Assembly: GCA_949987705.1 (NCBI GenBank)
Contig: OX465281.1
Location: 201,425,112 to 201,489,111, forward strand
DNA length: 64,000 nucleotides
Origin: Thereva unica
Lineage: Eukaryota; Arthropoda; Insecta; Diptera; Therevidae
Reading direction: 5' to 3'
Shown here in pieces: positions 31,600-42,485 of the stretch (within the stretch, counting starts at the first letter, position 1; each line of letters opens with the position of its first letter). The notes beneath the pieces are model-generated. The model was not told where the DNA came from, made no database searches, and saw nothing but the letters and a program-made list of their open reading frames with translations. Both the position numbers and the translations under genes were made by a program.

Positions 31600-34138
31600 T
31601 TGGGCTGGATCATAAGTGGCAAAATGCCTGACGTCAATACCCATACTTACACCACTCCAAAGATCACGCTAGTATGCACCACCGCAGACTCCGTGAGTCT
31701 GGAAAATGCGATAAAGCGATTCTGGGAACTCGAAGATATTCCAGCTCACAGTTCTGAACCTAACCATGACGAATGTGAAAAAATCTACGCCGAATCATAT
31801 TATCGAGATCCAACTGGTCGCTATGTAGTACCATTAACCTTCCAAAATAATAAGCGGCCTGATTTAGGATACTCAAGAAATGCGGCGCTAAAACGTTTAC
31901 TCCAGTTGGAAAACAAATTTCAGAAAAATCCCAAATTAGCTGAAGATTATAAGACCTTTATGAAGGAGTATCTAACCCTTGGACATATGGAGAAGATCTC
32001 CTCAGCCGAACATGAGCGAGATAATTTCCCTGAATATGTTTTACCGCACCATGCAGTGATAAAAGATTCTAGCACCACCACTAAATTGCGAGTGGTGTTT
32101 GATGCGTCCCGGAAAACCACCAATGGACTGTCATTAAATGATACCCTGCTACCCGGACCGGCGCTGCAGAAGGATCTGTGCCTCATCTTACTCCGTTGGA
32201 GGAAATTCAAAATCGCTTTTACTGCTGATATTGAGAAGATGTATCGGCAAATATATATCCGACCAGATCAACGCAAATACCAAAAAATATTATGGAGAGA
32301 AAATGTGACCCAACCGATAGAGACTTATAGATTACTCACTGTTACCTATGGAACTTCGTGTGCACCTTTCTTGGCCCTTAGAACTTTGCAACAACTCGCT
32401 AATGATGAAAAGAAGCGTTTTCCTGCAGCCTCAAAGATATTATTATCCGACTTTTACGTGGATGATTTAATGTCGGGTACAAACACGCTCGAGGAAGCAA
32501 TAGTACTACAAGAGCAACTTCGACAACTCCTACAGTCAGGGGGATTCAAATTACGTAAATGGGTCTGCAATTCAGAACAATTATTAGAACATGTCCCCCC
32601 CAAGGATCGCGAAATTTCTACACCTTTTCCTATAGAATTCACTGAAACTGTGAAAACATTAGGTATCCATTGGAATCCATCGAGTGACAGTTTTGAATTT
32701 AAAGTGTCGCTTAAGGAATCTCAGACTCCTGTTACCAAGCGGATTCTTTTATCTGAGGCCGCTAACTTGTTTGATCCCTTAGGATGGCTAGCTCCCACTG
32801 TTATTTTAGCAAAAATAATGTTTCAGCGGTTATGGATGGAAGGTGTAACATGGGATGAGGTACTTCCAGACCATTTGCAGACGAAGTGGTGTGAGTTTCG
32901 GCAGAATCTACCTCAATTGGAGCTTATAAAAATACCCAGATGGATTCAATTAATCGACACTGAAACCACTTATGAACTACACGCTTTCTGTGATGCATCT
33001 TCGGTCGCTTATGCTGCAGTAGTCTATGTAAGATGTGTATCCCCAAAGGGTGATGTCACTATCTCCCTTTTAGCCGCCAAAACTAAGGTTGCTCCCACAC
33101 GCCAAGTTAGTATACCACGTTTAGAATTATGTGGCGCCGTGTTATTAACAAAATTAATCAAGCATGTAAAAGAGGCTATTCCAGCAGAAATGTACCAAAT
33201 ATATGGTTGGACTGATTCACGAAATGTTCTTGCTTGGATCAAGGGTCATCCACGCCAATGGCAAACCTTCGTTGGGAACCGAGTGAGCTACATACAAGAA
33301 CGATTAGATACCAGTCGGTGGAGATATGTGAAATCAGGTGATAATCCAGCCGACTGCGCTTCACGAGGTGTCGCCCCAGGTGAATTAAAAGATCACCCAC
33401 TGTGGACTGGACCTTCCTGGCTACAACAAGATGAAACTCGGTGGCCTAAAATTGAAGAAGTCTCTAAGTATACTGACCTAGAAGTTAAAAAAGTTGTCCT
33501 AAGCATTACTAAGGGAACGGAACTACAGCTAGACTTAATGAATCGCTATTCAACCCTAGATCAACTCGTTAGAGTAACTGCCTACTGCAGAAGATTTTAC
33601 ATTAATCTCAAAACTGCTCCACCAAACCGTAAATTTGATCAATTGTCATTGAAGGAGATCAATGATGCAAAATTATGTCTAGAGCGATTAGTCCAACGAA
33701 CTCATTTCACTATCGAACTAGAACATTTAGAAAAATCTCAACCAGTTCCCAAGAATAGCAAACTATATAGCCTTAATCCAACAATAGATCAGTCAGGCTT
33801 ATTAAGAGTCGGTGGTCGTCTACGTAATGCAGAAATTCCTGCAGATCAAAAATTCCCAATAGTATTACCGGAACACAGCAAATTTACAGAACTTGTCATT
33901 AATAAATGTCATCAAGAAACTTTACATGGAGGCACGCAACTGACTCTTAATCTTATACGCAAAAAATATTGGATTCTAAATGGTCGAAATCGAATCCGTC
34001 ACCAATTACATGGGTGTGTCACGTGCTTCCGATACAAGACTTCAACGCAAACCCAGCTCATGGGCGACCTTCCCGCACCTCGTGTACGACGACACCGCCC
34101 ATTTTTGCATACGGGGGTGGACTTCACTGGCCATATTA
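31587..34138 (+). pseudogene. Pao-2 RT, RNase H and first half of integrase
   Basis: The Pao-2 frame resumes right after the RTE-like insert (LGWIISGK-type motif after the protease) and is open until the pogo-like insert at 34139. Visible: KLRVVFDASRKT (RT), DIEKMYRQIY, catalytic FYVDDLMSG (about 32450-32480), ELHAFCDASSVAYAAVVY (RNase H-like), SIPRLELCGAV, WTDSRNVLAWIKGHPRQW, integrase H2C2 (about 33905-34035; HQETLHGGTQL and CVTCFRYKT) and the first catalytic block GVDFTG (about 34113-34130). No internal stop. Confidence 0.92.
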
Positions 34139-36785
34139 GGGGAGAGGGGGGCATAACGGGGACGTTAAGGGAAATAAACAATAAAAGAATAAACAGAATA
34201 TATTTATTAATTAAAACTAATCACAACACTTCGGTTACATAATAAATTATAATTTCGCATAGAATTCGGTGAGGTAACTAATAAAATAATGTTTTAATTC
34301 TAATTTTATGAAACCCTCATGAAAACCTCATCGTGCCCCAGGGTAGGGGCAGTATAGGGTACTCAATTCGGGGCAGTACGGGGTACAGGGTTATTTTGCG
34401 TCACAGAATGAGCAGATGTGGATTTCTTCTGCATTGTCATCGTCAACACCAGCACAAGCTGTATGAGCCCAACCTCCACATAGTTGACAGGCCACCCAAC
34501 CCTCCGAAGACTTCAAATATGTGTGGTTCACGTCAACGCAATACAGGCATAACGTATCCTCGTCTACATTTTCTACGTCAAAGTGAGCTTTTTGGGTCTT
34601 CTGTTTCTTCGAGTTTTTCTTCGACCTGGGAACATCTGGATTTGAACACTTCTTCGTTCTTTTAAGTTGTTCTCGTTCTGCTAACTCGTTTTTGTATGGG
34701 GTTGAAGTAAGAACAACAGTCTTCCCTCTGCGATAGTTTTTCCTCGTTTGGTTTCTTTGCGCGGCTGTTGGGATCGCTAGAATATCCTTGGGAGAAGCAT
34801 TTTCGAAGGAAGTTGTTAAGTCACGACATACTTTTCGTATCGGAGATCGGATTAAGCTATCTTCGTTTTGTCTGGATGGTCCAGGCTGAGGCTCTGAGGT
34901 AGCAGTTCTCTGATGTAAAACTGGCGGAGTTGCAGGCAAAATTGGTTCAAGTGGGTCCTCTTCAAGGGAAGGCGGCAGTTGTTGCTGGATTTCGGCAGTT
35001 AAAGAAGCTGTTTCAGGCTCATTATTCGTTAGCGGTACGTCTGTTGTTGATGCAGCTAAAAAATCTGAATCCGTAAAGTTGTTTTCATTGAATGGCCATA
35101 TGCCACATTTTTTGAACGCATTGATTGCTGTAGACATTGTTGCAGCTTGAATATATGCATGTGCAAATATTTCACTTATTTGAAAAGTTGTTATTATTCG
35201 CCCCGGGTGCGACCTTAACCAGTTAGAGCAAGCATGGTCATAGTATACACTCAAAGGTTTCATAAAGCCAACATCCAAGGGTTGGAGCCTGTGGGTGCAA
35301 TGCGGGGGAAAGCAAAGCATTACAACACCATTCTTGCGTGCATTTTCAATAACCTCTATGTTTTGCGTATGCGTTACGTGACCATCTAGAAGAAGCAACA
35401 CTGGGTTAGTTATTGACGCAGCAGAAAACTTGACGAACCGTTGGAACCAGGTCATAAACGTCTCAGTAGTCATCCAGCCTCGAGTGTTGCATTCTGCCGT
35501 CGTCCCTGGAGGAGCTCGATCCAATAACTCTTGCTTCATTCTCTGCCGAGGGAATATTAGCATGGGAGGCATGTAAGTTCCGGCTGCATTAAAACATACC
35601 TCTACCGTAACCGTCTGTCCTCGTTCCGCTGAAGAAAGTGAGCCTACCTGTTTTCGTCCCCTTTCTGCAATAATTTTGCTCTTTGTTTTGGAAACGCATG
35701 ATATGCCAGTCTCATCGCAATTATATATTCTATCTGGCGTCAGATTATATTTGTCATATACTTCTCCGAGCAAAGAATAGAATTTATCCACAGCCACTTT
35801 GTTAAAGCCCATTGCTCGAGCTGCCGATGTAGCTTCTGGTTTGCGGATGGATAAATCCGGGTGACGCTTCATGAACCCTTTTAACCAATCTACGCCAGCT
35901 ATCTTTTTATCATGGTTAAATTTGTGAGCCTTAGCATTTTTTTCCGCCAACTGATATGCTAGCCTTCGTAGGACGACAGTGGTTAAACCAAACAAACGTT
36001 TCTCCATTTCTTTAACATACCTCACGAGCTCCTCTTCTTCTTGTTTGGAAAACACGGGTTTGAAGTTACCTGAACTTGAGTTAAGAGACAGCTCGCCTTT
36101 CCTTGTTTTGGCGACGTGACGCTCCAATGTGGTCTGTGGAACACCGTATAGATGAGCTGCTTTTCTGTAGCCCGCCTTTTTGCTTAAAACTGCATCTATT
36201 GCCTGTTTCATGCTTTCTACAGACCAACTGCCTCTCGAACTTTTCTTTTTGTACGTTCGTACCATTGTTTATACCTAAAACAAAATAAATTATATTATCA
36301 AATGAACAGATCATTCCTTCAGACAGACTACTTACATAACAGGGGCATAATGGGGACAGAAGTTACGGGGCACAATGGGGTACCCCATCGCACCCTATGT
36401 CCATGCCCCCGTTATGCCCCCATGTCTAACATTATTTTATATAATAAAAAACAATGAATCGATAGTTAGAGTGATTTTGTTCAACACCAATAAGTAATGT
36501 CGTTAGAAAAACACAATAAAAAAAAAAGATAGTAGTAATGTAAACACTTACCTTTTCACATTTGTTTTTGTAATCACTCAAAATTAGATCTAATTACGTT
36601 GAAAAAAGTTTTTTATCCTAAAAAAAAAACGCGCGCAGTCTAGTCGCCGATCCCTGACAGACTGAAGACTGGTGCAAAATGGCCGCCTATTAGCGCCAAC
36701 AACACACGTCTAATGTGTGTAGTTACTTGTATGCGTTGGTGGCCCCGTCGTTCCTCGCGTCCCCGTTATGCCCCCCCTTCCCCTA
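34137..36785 (-). mobile_element. pogo-like DNA transposon inserted at TA in the Pao-2 integrase
   Basis: 2645 bp (34139-36783), flanked by TA at 34137-34138 and 36784-36785. Terminal inverted repeats: left ggggagaggggggcataacg, right (reverse complement) ggggaagggggggcataacg, near-perfect for about 26 bp. G-rich subterminal repeats of the ggggcataatgggg / ggggcagtacgggg type occur at 34335-34385 and 36340-36425. Excision of the element plus one TA leaves the integrase frame uninterrupted, so the insertion is recent and precise. Confidence 0.93.
34391..36265 (-). CDS. pogo-like transposase with C-terminal PHD-type zinc finger, intact
   Basis: 624 residues. N-terminal pipsqueak-type helix-turn-helix (about 12-55; YRKAAHLYGVPQTTLERHV), then a Tc5/CENP-B-like DNA-binding helix-turn-helix (about 75-150). 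DDE_1 catalytic core: D184 in YNCDETG, D294 in LLLDGH and D331 in HRLQPLDVGF (third acidic residue Asp, as in pogo). A Pro/Ser-rich linker (about 400-540) has a basic segment (about 555-570). The C-terminal C4HC3-like finger (about 573-622) shows CLYC, WVACQLCGGWAHTAC and HICSFC. It would bind the element's TIRs and cut and paste DNA in the nucleus. A ttttgttttag acceptor-like site lies just upstream of the ATG. No frameshift or missing catalytic residue, so it is potentially active. Jerky/Tigger-like host genes share the core, but the TIRs show that this is a transposon. Confidence 0.93.
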   Translation of the reverse strand: MVRTYKKKSSRGSWSVESMKQAIDAVLSKKAGYRKAAHLYGVPQTTLERHVAKTRKGELSLNSSSGNFKPVFSKQEEEELVRYVKEMEKRLFGLTTVVLRRLAYQLAEKNAKAHKFNHDKKIAGVDWLKGFMKRHPDLSIRKPEATSAARAMGFNKVAVDKFYSLLGEVYDKYNLTPDRIYNCDETGISCVSKTKSKIIAERGRKQVGSLSSAERGQTVTVEVCFNAAGTYMPPMLIFPRQRMKQELLDRAPPGTTAECNTRGWMTTETFMTWFQRFVKFSAASITNPVLLLLDGHVTHTQNIEVIENARKNGVVMLCFPPHCTHRLQPLDVGFMKPLSVYYDHACSNWLRSHPGRIITTFQISEIFAHAYIQAATMSTAINAFKKCGIWPFNENNFTDSDFLAASTTDVPLTNNEPETASLTAEIQQQLPPSLEEDPLEPILPATPPVLHQRTATSEPQPGPSRQNEDSLIRSPIRKVCRDLTTSFENASPKDILAIPTAAQRNQTRKNYRRGKTVVLTSTPYKNELAEREQLKRTKKCSNPDVPRSKKNSKKQKTQKAHFDVENVDEDTLCLYCVDVNHTYLKSSEGWVACQLCGGWAHTACAGVDDDNAEEIHICSFCDAK

Positions 36786-37675
36786 CTATCAGAGAATCAA
36801 AATGCAGAGGTCGGCCAAAAACCAGCAAGGGCTACATAAGTGTATTCGTATGTTTATCCACCAAGGCCATACATCTTGAGCTGGTTAGTGAACTCACCAC
36901 GGAAGCGTTTTTGGCTGCATTTCGAAGATTCGTTAGTCGTAGGGGATTATGCAGCGATATGTATAGTGATTGCGGGACAAATTTCATCGGAGCTAACCAA
37001 CAACTTATACAAGCTCGTCTTAAATGCGAATATGGATTATCACCTAACGTGATCACCACATTATCTACCAAGGGTGTTAAGTGGCATTTCATCCCACCTG
37101 CCGCACCTCATTTTGGAGGATTGTGGGAGGCGGGCGTGAAATCAGTGAAATATCATTTTAAACGAATAATAGGAAATTCTCTACTCACCTACGAAGAAAT
37201 TAGCACGCTGTTAGCACAAATTGAGGCATGTTTGAACTCTCGCCCATTGTGTCCAATTAGTAACGATCCTAATGATTTGCAAGCCTTAACCCCAGGACAT
37301 TTTCTAGTTGGGGATGCACTACTTACACCGCCAGAACCAAATCTGCTCGATAATAAATTAAGTACCCTGAGCAGGTGGAATTATTACAAAGATTACTTCA
37401 AGACTTGGAAGAGATGGGTCGATGAATAACTTCCAAGACTACAGGCCCGATCCAAGTGGGCAGAGCGTGCACCTGGCGTCAAAAAGGATCATTTAGTGTT
37501 AATTAAGGACGAAAGACTACCTCCTGCACGATGGCTCTTAGGGCGTGTCATCGAAGTACACCCCGGAGCAGATGGGCTAACTCGAGCAGTTACCATAAGA
37601 TGTAAGGACAGCATCCTGCAACGTCCAATCACCAAAATCTGCTTATTGCCCATTATTGACAATCAAATGTCGTAG
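36786..37675 (+). pseudogene. Pao-2 second half of integrase and C-terminal domain, one premature stop
   Basis: The frame resumes after the pogo-like insert. Catalytic blocks: YSDCGTNFIGAN (about 36960-36995) and FGGLWEAGVKS (about 37110-37145, catalytic Glu), then EACLNSRPLCP and LTPGHFLVGDALL. An in-frame TAA at 37427-37429 interrupts the DUF5641-like tail. The same frame is then open to the natural stop at 37673-37675. That stop and the insertions are the only lesions seen in pol. Confidence 0.9.
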
Positions 37676-37867
37676 CACATTTACCAGTTAATCTTATATT
37701 TATGTAAGCAACCCTACACACTTTTCGAATCATTATAAATCATCATTATAGCTAAACATACTTTTAGATCACCACCACTAACCACACAAGTAAATTCCAA
37801 CATTAACTGTACCTCTAAACTACACCTTATAGATTACGAAATTGACCAGTACTCAACCTTGTTAGCA

Positions 37868-39837
37868 ATGAACATCAGCTGTGGAGCTTTGCAACTAGCC
37901 ATCGTGACAAGTGTGGCCGCAATAATTGCGTATGATTGTGGTCACGAAAGAATCAATTTAACGTCAATTTCACTGCTCTCAGTTGGACCCTGCACCATTG
38001 AAAAACAAGAGCTCAAACAAACACAGCAAGATATTCAACTACTCCAGATAAGTGAAGCTGCATCCATACAAATATATCAATGCAAAATCAATATCATCCA
38101 ATCAGTACACCATTGTGGAATGTTTAGCCACCTTTCGCTAGTACCCGGTGGCTTGAGTAGCTTCATAGAAGAAATTTCTCGAGAAGACTGCATGCAAATC
38201 CACCACCACCATACATTTAAGCTTCCGAACGGTCGTATCATAGCTAACTTAAAGTCAAATGCGTCAACAACCCACACTGAAATCATTGCAGGATCGGTAG
38301 ATAATAGTGGAAACTGTCAAGGAACTCAATATACTTCAGGAGCCAACTCTTGGAACAACGTTATTGTCACCCACGTCCTGGAATTCACGATAACAGACTA
38401 CCAAAGCGTCGTTCGTTTGGAAGATAATATGGCGGTCTTACGAAGCAACGTTTTATGCCCGTACCTAACTGGAAAATGCACTGATCCTGATTACGGAGTC
38501 AGTTTTTGGGATTTAATTCCAGATAATTCCTGTGAAAATCCCTGAGTGTATTGTGGCAAGGACTCGCCACAAAGATCGATACAATCACTCCACACGGTGA
38601 GCAAGCCGTGTTTAGTACGGTCTACTCAGTTACGTCAGGTGAAATCATATTTGCTTTGGAGGTTAAGAAGGCCGTATCAGTATGCAGATTTGATGGATAT
38701 CAAACAGAACACCCGCGACTTGTGATCGTACCTCGTGCATCGAAAAAATATTGGTTCACAAAAAGGGCTATTGATGTGCATAATCTAGATATTTTTACGT
38801 ATGTTAACTCGAAATTCGTATATACTGAACGTCACATAAAAACTCAAGTAGAAAACCTATATTATAATCTGTTACTGAAAAAATGTGAACTCGAACGTGA
38901 AACGCTACATACACAATTAATTATAGCTCCACACCATCCTGCAGAATTCGCCTTAATGTATACCAAGGAACCAGGCCATGTTGCCGTTCCACGTGGAGAA
39001 CTCATATACTTAGTCAAATGCCAACCAGTCGAAGTGACTGTTAGAAAAACCGATAGATGTTATTTAGAACTTCCCACGACATATAACAACAAAAGTTATT
39101 TCATAGCACCAATTACACGCCTCATGCTTAACCATGGTACAGAGATTCCCTGTTCTGACCTATTGAGCCCAGGATATTATATAAATAGTCAATGGTACGG
39201 ATTTAATCCCAGATTACATCGAATGAAGAATCCACTTGAACTTATACCTTCCACGAAGACTGATTGGAAATATGAAGATCCAGGAGAAATCATACAAGCA
39301 GGCCTGTACTCAAGCTCGTCACTCGATAATTTACGCCATCAGATAATGTATCCTTCTGAACGCAGAGCCGTGGAAAATATAGTCACTCGGAGCATAATGG
39401 GTCATGATACAGATCATCAGAATTTGGAAACAACCAATTTATTTTCCGCCACTGGTTGGAACATGATTGAAGACCTTCTGCGTACTCGATTGTGGGGTAT
39501 TCTCAGCGGACTCGGACAGACATGTTCGATCATACTGGCCATGTATGTGATAATCAAATTAGTCAAGTTCGTGGTCGATCTAATTATCAATGTACGAGCT
39601 CTAAGATCGCTTTATGGCTGGAGCTGGAGATTAACTGCTGCAACATGGAACTCCGCAACAAACCATATCCTCCGCAATCACCATACCACCGGAGAGGCCG
39701 TACTGCAAGAAGTCGTAACTAATATCCCAACGACAGCTAGACCTGCAGCCATATCGCATGAGCAGGACCCCACTACATCTAATGGAGCCCCTACTCCTAC
39801 AAGTCGACTGGCCTCACTATATCGGAACCTCAATTAA
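37868..39837 (+). pseudogene. Pao-2 env-like glycoprotein ORF, frameshifted
   Basis: A third ORF after pol. ATG 37868 gives an N-terminal hydrophobic signal-like stretch (about residues 7-21), then a Cys-rich ectodomain (CGMFSHLS, SREDCMQIH, GNCQGTQY, WNNVIV). The frame stops at 38543-38545. The continuation is in another frame from about 38540 to 39837, so a single indel lies near 38533-38550. Near the C-terminus is a membrane segment (about 39510-39590, CSIILAMYVIIKLVKFVVDL) and a short Pro/Thr-rich tail. The layout (signal, Cys-rich ectodomain, anchor) is that of a class of arthropod viral glycoproteins. The spacing of Cys motifs recalls Chuviridae-like glycoproteins reported in BEL/Pao elements. 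That link is inference from pattern; other viral sources are possible. It is not functional as it stands. Confidence 0.72.
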
Positions 39838-40077
39838 ATCAATTAAAGTCTCTCCCCGTTCACCCTCCCATATCTATCCTTACCATATTCCTTAATCACC
39901 TTCCTCCTTCCATTTACTTATTATCTTTGCAGAATCACCTCAGGCGAGTCGAGGCGCCTCAAAACCTCTGTTCCAGAATTACCAATTCACCAGTCCGGAG
40001 TAAATGCCATTGGTGTTATTCGGTAGCTTCATCACCTTCATCATATTTGAATCCCTATTGATTCAAGGAGGGCAGAA
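39838..40077 (+). other. Pao-2 3' untranslated region and polypurine tract
   Basis: Pyrimidine-rich stretch followed by attcaaggagggcagaa directly before the 3' LTR, the expected plus-strand primer. Confidence 0.6.
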
Positions 40078-40514
40078 TGTTGATTTGTCGACCAACGGTC
40101 ACCCAAAAGTGTAGCAACCAACATCAAGTGTCAGCAGCTCGTGGCTTCAGTGCATCCGGTAATAAGGTAATTTAACCTTTTACTTAAACACAGGCCGGAA
40201 ACCACCTGCACGTCATCGATCGCCAAGGCCAGGAGTTCAACCCCTAACCGGTCACGGGCCAGAATTGATCTGCAGACGCTGCATTAATTTCATTACCTGC
40301 AAAATGAAATTATGATGGATCGAACGAGTCGTCCACCACACACCGTCGGAGTCACCGTAAATAATTATATCATAAAATCTATAATAAAGAATAAAGTCTA
40401 TTTCTCGGTTTAATGTTCTATATTTAATAAACATATTGTTCGGTTTATGGTTATACATGTAATGAATAAAGTTTATGTTAATTGTTTAATTTGCGTTTAT
40501 TAGTGTAATAAACA
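40078..40514 (+). repeat. 3' LTR of Pao-2
   Basis: Starts tgttgatttgtcg and ends gtgtaataaaca; 437 bp, about 99 percent identical to the 5' copy by eye. Followed by target duplication acaag (40515-40519). Confidence 0.93.
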
Positions 40515-40519
40515 ACAAG

Positions 40520-40670
40520 AGACCAGATGGACACAGAGGTACTGGACGTCCAAAAACGTGATATGCAGATAGCGTAGAAGACCTACGGACCCTAGGTATA
40601 ATAAGAAATTGGAGACTTAAGCCAGGGACCGGCAGCTCTGGAGGAGGATATTGCAGGAAGCAAAGCCAAT
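40520..40670 (+). pseudogene. Non-LTR retrotransposon fragment (family E), right of Pao-2
   Basis: Continuation of the fragment at 26393-26736: HRGTGRPKT, YADSVEDLRTLGI and a broken W-RRIL-EAK module typical of the last residues of RTE/jockey-like ORFs. It shows that Pao-2 inserted into a pre-existing dead LINE. Confidence 0.75.
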
Positions 40671-41342
40671 AACAGGTTGTGTAGCTATATGTAGTAGTAG
40701 AATATGCTGCTCCAATGGAAATGGCTCCACCTGAGTCATTTGCCGCTTACGTGTATGTAGTACAGTAAATCTGTCATGAAAAAAATAGTTTCAGTGAAAA
40801 AACTGCCTAAAGGTTGAAAGTAGTTTTGTTCGTTGAAAAATGATGTGACTAAGCTACCTTGGCGATGGGCATGTGCAACTGTTAGCAGTTTTTTGGAAAA
40901 CTCAAAAAAAGTAAAAAAAAAAATTTGAAATGCGTTTTTCTCGATTTGCATGCATTTTACAGGAAAATTTATTGAACAAAAAATGTAGAGGACGTTGCGA
41001 TCTACAAATTATGTCATTGGCGCGATGCTGTACATCAAGAAATGCACACAGTAGGTGGCGCTAAAGTCTAAAAAAAAGTGTTTTTCCACTTTTTTGTCCT
41101 GAAAATGTTATTTTAACACAAAACTGTAAATGGGAAAGTTGTTCCTTAGATTATTACCAACAACTTTTATTTAAACATTTTTTTCATATAACTTACCGTT
41201 TTGAAACTGCAGCTTGCAATAGTATGAAAATTCTAATAATACGGCTGCACGCAATATGAGTACACATCTGAGGTGCACGTTTTATGCAGTATCAATTATT
41301 ATTGATACTGCACAATAGATATGATACAATAAAAACAATAAT
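40671..41342. other. Noncoding stretch
   Basis: No gene or repeat recognised apart from an inverted tatcaatta pair around 41290. Confidence 0.4.
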
Positions 41343-42261
41343 TCTTCTTCTTCTTCGATGGCTCTACGGCCCAATTCGAGCCTTGGCCTCCTTCAGCTTC
41401 TTCCTCCAGACGTCTCTCTGCTCCGCAGCTTGTCTCCAGTTTCTCGTGTTGAGCAGTTTCGCTGCATCGGTCTTAACATTATCTTCCCATCTTGACCGTG
41501 GTTTGCCAACTGGTCTTTTGCCATCTGGTAGTAGATACAGGGATTTTTTTGGTATCCTTGAGTCATCCATTCTTTGGACATGACCGGCCCAACGTAAACG
41601 CAGTAGCTTGGCATGGGTCGAAAGTTTACATTCTTTGTATAAGTCGTACAATTCGTGATTGTAGCGTATTCTCCATGCATTGTCTTCATTAATTGGGCCG
41701 TATATCCTTCGGAGAACCTTCCTCTCAAATATATCCAACTTGTCGGCGGATTTTTGGGAGATACTCTATGCTTCACAACCATACGTAGCTACTGTACGTA
41801 TGATGGTTTTGTAGACTCTTATTTTTGTTTTTCTGTGGATGTCTCTGGATTTCATTACTGGCAGTAGTGAGAAGTATGTTCTGTTTGCGGCGTTTATTCT
41901 TCTTTGTACGTCTATCGTTTCATCGTTGTCTTCACTGACTGTGGACCCCAGGTAGTTAAATTGGCTTACCCGTTCGAAGTTATATTCCCCCCAGGTGGTG
42001 TTGTGGTTTCTTCTTCTTCTTTCCACCCTTGACTGAATTAGAATCTTGCTCTTGTCTGCATTTATTTGCAGCCCTATATGTTTAGCTCCATCTTTTAATT
42101 CTGTGAATACTTCTCTAAGGTATGACAGTGATCTGGCAAGGCAGTTTATGTCGTCGGCATATCCTGCCAACTGTTTTGATTTGTTAAGCAGGGTTGCGTT
42201 CGCATCAATGTTTACTTTGCGAATTACTCCTTCAAGGCAGAGATTAAATAGCATGGGTGCC
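41343..42261 (-). pseudogene. Non-LTR retrotransposon family A copy 2 (RT C-terminal half)
   Basis: Minus strand. RT core from 42254 downward: MLFNLCLEGVIRKV, GYADDINCLARS (catalytic YADD), LQINADKSKIL, FNYLGSTVSEDND, then YGCEA and an in-frame TAG at 41766-41768 where related elements have Trp. The same frame continues: LDIFERKVLRRIYGP, LRLRWAGHVQRMDDSRIPKK, VGKPRSRWED, WRKKLKEAKARIGP. The 3' tail is (GAA)n (plus strand CTTCTTCTTCTTC at 41344). Gypsy-1 interrupts it at 42261; 47584-47631 holds the next bases. Family A copy 1 at 6.9-8.6 kb is more decayed. Confidence 0.88.
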
Positions 42262-42469
42262 TGTGGCGTACACTAGAATATCACCCATATTAGAATGACG
42301 TTAAATGCAATTGATTTCGAAAATAGAAGAAGCAGCTAGAAACCTTGTTTTGCGAATATATTCAGTCAGTCTTTACTTTGCTGCCGGGCCGATAACATTG
42401 TAAATATTTCAATAAAAATTTATGAAGTTAAGTAACGGTGTTTTTAATTTTATTTAATTGATCGGTACA
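42262..42469 (+). repeat. 5' LTR of Gypsy-1
   Basis: tgtggcgtac...gatcggtaca, 208 bp, with an AATAAAA polyadenylation-type motif near 42412. It contains the ten bases missing from the 3' LTR. Confidence 0.92.
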
Positions 42470-42472
42470 AAT

Positions 42473-42485
42473 TGGTGACCCCGAC
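42473..42485 (+). promoter_or_regulatory. Primer-binding site of Gypsy-1, tRNA-Trp type
   Basis: tggtgaccccgac complements the last 13 bases of insect tRNA-Trp plus CCA (gtcggggtcacca). The same site is used by Gypsy-2. tRNA-Trp priming is known for CsRn1-family elements. Confidence 0.7.

Larger units (their letters stand above)
26737..40514 (+). mobile_element. BEL/Pao retrotransposon Pao-2 with env-like gene and two nested insertions
   Basis: LTRs at 26737-27173 and 40078-40514 (437 bp each) differ at about four positions by eye. The 5-bp target duplication acaag lies at 26732-26736 and 40515-40519. Internal order: tRNA-Tyr primer site, gag-protease, [RTE-like insertion 29772-31586], RT-RNase H-integrase, [pogo-like insertion 34139-36783], integrase end, env-like ORF, purine-rich tract aaggagggcagaa, 3' LTR. 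Both insertions are younger than the element, which is itself young. Without them the element is about 9.3 kb. Confidence 0.93.

Noticed and set aside
36713..36785. Start codon at 36713 for the integrase part
   Set aside because: It lies in the pogo-like TIR region; the integrase sequence begins only after 36785 and belongs to the upstream Pao-2 frame.
39492..39722. ORF overlapping the env-like C-terminus
   Set aside because: Shadow frame of the env-like ORF.
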